DNA of 64,000 bases from Coix lacryma-jobi var. lacryma-jobi. Lineage: Eukaryota > Streptophyta > Magnoliopsida > Poales > Poaceae. The first letter of the stretch is position 1; each line of letters begins with the position of its first letter. Below, one piece after another: positions 62,440-64,000 of this stretch. The stretch spans positions 28,286,540 to 28,350,539 of the forward strand of contig CM019828.1 in the NCBI GenBank assembly GCA_009763385.1. Reading direction: 5' to 3'. The position numbers and the translations under genes are program-made. Below the pieces are notes generated by a model that was not told the origin of the DNA, did no database searches, and was given only the letters and a program-made list of their open reading frames with translations.

Positions 62440-63013
62440 GAAAGTTATGGGATCATGAGGTCTATTCCAATGCGCATAAGAGGATCTGAGTATCGTCTAA
62501 ACTTTCACATCTATGACATCTCGGACATGTCTCTTGATTGGTGTACCTTTTGGCACACTATTTCAAGAGCGACCTAATCAAAGCCTCTTGACTTTAAAGC
62601 TGGGAAAATCTACTATTGATATCTCACTTGCACGCTCACACAATGCAATAGTAGAACCCAAGCCCGAACAAGATCCTATTGAGGAAGTCCTAATGGCATC
62701 TTTAGAAGACATGGCCCAACCACTCTTCGATGATGAACACTTCATTCTAGAAGAGGAAGAGTTAGCAGACCCAATTAAGATAGATCTAATGGAGGTGGCA
62801 TCCCAACCGTCAATTGAATTAAAACCTCTTCCTCCAGGCTTGAATTATGTCTTTCTAATAATAATCGAGAAACCCCTATGATCATTAGTGACAAGCTCAC
62901 TCAAGATGAAACACAACAACTTGTCACTATTCTAGAAAGACATAGATCTGCTATAGGCTACTCACTTGAAGACCTCGTAGGCATTAGTCCCGCTCTCTGC
63001 ACTCATCGCATCC
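62440..63013 (+). pseudogene. ATH-C protease-like region and start of reverse transcriptase (truncated)
   Basis: The text MRIRGSEYRLNFHIYDIS and, in a shifted frame, LIGVPFGTLFQE correspond to the C-terminal half of a gypsy protease. An acidic linker (EEVLMASLEDMAQPLFDDEH) leads to KPLPPGLNYVFL and ERHRSAIGYSLEDLVGISPA, the conserved approach to the gypsy RT domain in Athila/Tat elements. The sequence breaks at 63013, before any catalytic RT motif, where a minus-strand LTR starts. A frameshift near 62520 and a stop at 62879-62881 also interrupt it. Confidence 0.75.
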
Positions 63014-64000
63014 TGTTGACACTTCTTAATGCAATTGCTCATAATTAACTTTAATGAACTGATTCTAGCAAAAGCCTTTAGAAATGTACAGGACACTCCT
63101 AGCATCACTTAATGTCAAGTTGTCATCCCCAACATGATACTAGAAATGTAAATTATATGTGACACTAGCTCAAAAGATATAAATAAATATTTATCCGCAA
63201 GCGCACAGAAAATATACCTATTGTAGCAGCATTTCACCCAGGTTACCTAGGTATAGTTATTTATATTTCACCGAAGATAGCAAAGAAGCTGGGAACTAGT
63301 AATTAAATATGATTCAAAATTAGCAGAGATTATTATTCATTCATTCATTACTCATATGTCTAAACAGGGGTAAGACAAAGTAAAGATAAATAATGATAAT
63401 AATGATAACAACGGGAATTCTAGAGATAGAGCAAACTTCATAGATCAAGCAGAGAGTCTGGTGATTAATTAAGAGATTAGAATCCTAAGTTACTTCATAT
63501 CTACTAAGCCTAGTGATTACTCTAGTTAATATACAATCATTTATAGCCAATCAATCTATCATCCATGATCAAGGGACATTACTAAATTAGAATCAAGAAC
63601 AAAGTAATGAATTCTAACTTGCAACCGCGTCCTACTAAGGTCTACACTCGGAGGGAGGACTACAAAGGACTCAACAGGACTGTCACTCCTGCGATCTACC
63701 TCTCGACCCAGAGCATAGGATGTATTCGCAGGTAAACTTAGCCTAAACACCATGTTTACACCAGTTTGACCACTTAACTCTATCCAGAATAAAGCTAAGT
63801 ACTTTACGAACATGATCATAAACTCTATCATAATTAGATCTATATTAAATATAGAACTAGAATAAACTCTAAAACTGAATAAACCGAAATATATTAAAGT
63901 AGCATAAAGTCGAATAATAAAGATACAAATTACCAAGTCTTCGACAATGACCCGGAGACTCAGACGAAGCTTCTAGCCGGATATGCCGACGAAGTCGCCT
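63014..64000 (-). repeat. ATH-D: minus-strand Athila LTR, 3' part (runs off window)
   Basis: The plus-strand text starts TGTTGACAC and is homologous to the ATH-M LTR from 55764 onwards, in the same orientation. Shared landmarks are the U5 motif (63194-63239), a GTGACAGTCCTGT block near 63680, and the GCAGGTAAAC...CACCATG(C/T)TTACAC stretch (63729). No Athila interior lies to its left, so it is either a solo LTR or the 3' end of an element whose PBS side was lost at the junction with ATH-C. Confidence 0.75.

Larger units (their letters stand above)
59763..63013 (+). mobile_element. ATH-C: Athila-type element, 5' portion
   Basis: 5' LTR, tRNA-Asp PBS, gag, acidic linker, protease-like region and the first ~40 codons of the RT region, then abrupt replacement by a minus-strand LTR at 63014. 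It is the only Athila here with any RT sequence. The 3' part and LTR are beyond the window or lost, so the TSD cannot be tested. Confidence 0.82.

Overview
This is a plant nuclear sequence, almost certainly from a grass (Poaceae). No intact host gene is visible. Nearly every base belongs to LTR retrotransposons inserted into one another. The grass assignment rests on family resemblance: BARE/Angela-type and Maximus/SIRE-type Ty1/copia elements, Athila-type Ty3/gypsy elements with a tRNA-Asp primer site, and Tekay/Del-type Ty3/gypsy LTRs. Species cannot be told from the sequence.

The stack was worked out from matching 5-bp target-site duplications (TSDs), TG...CA termini, primer-binding sites (PBS) and polypurine tracts (PPT). 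ATH-M is a minus-strand Athila-type element whose right end is at 57647. It was split by a plus-strand Tekay/Del-type element at 7154-53091 (TSD CCAAT), here called LARD, which has ~5.7-kb LTRs and a non-coding interior. Inside the LARD interior lies ATH-A, an Athila-type element at 16660-37301 (TSD CGGTC). Inside ATH-A lies COP-A, a minus-strand Maximus/SIRE-like copia element at 20833-32462 (TSD CTCGC). The LARD 5' LTR also holds a minus-strand solo LTR at 8262-11254 (TSD CGCCA). The LARD 3' LTR holds ATH-B, another Athila-type element at about 39994-47743 (TSD ACCAT).

Left flank (1-5355): the 3' end of a BARE/Angela-like copia element with a nearly intact RT-RNase H reading frame and its 3' LTR sits in a fragment of a COP-A-type LTR. 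That fragment is followed by remnants of a Tekay/Del-type LTR carrying a fragment of another gypsy pol. Right flank (57648-64000): a GC-rich, possibly gene-derived segment is split by a minus-strand solo copia LTR (58001-59573, TSD GCGGC). Next come ATH-C (59763-63013; LTR, gag, protease-like region, first codons of RT) and a minus-strand Athila LTR that runs off the window.

Of these elements only COP-A carries a full set of gag, protease, integrase, RT and RNase H regions, and they are frameshifted. The BARE-like element enters the window only as its RT-RNase H end. ATH-A, ATH-B and ATH-M show no RT or integrase here and would depend on enzymes supplied in trans. Many LTR pairs differ mainly by single-base indels, so some frameshifts may be sequence errors rather than real decay.

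The most interesting signals are non-coding: hairpin arrays in which stems change in a compensated way while loops stay constant; a multi-branched fold shared by three Athila elements upstream of their 3' LTR; conserved U5 and LTR-terminal hairpins; a possible internal promoter in ATH-A; and two consecutive protease-like domains in ATH-M.
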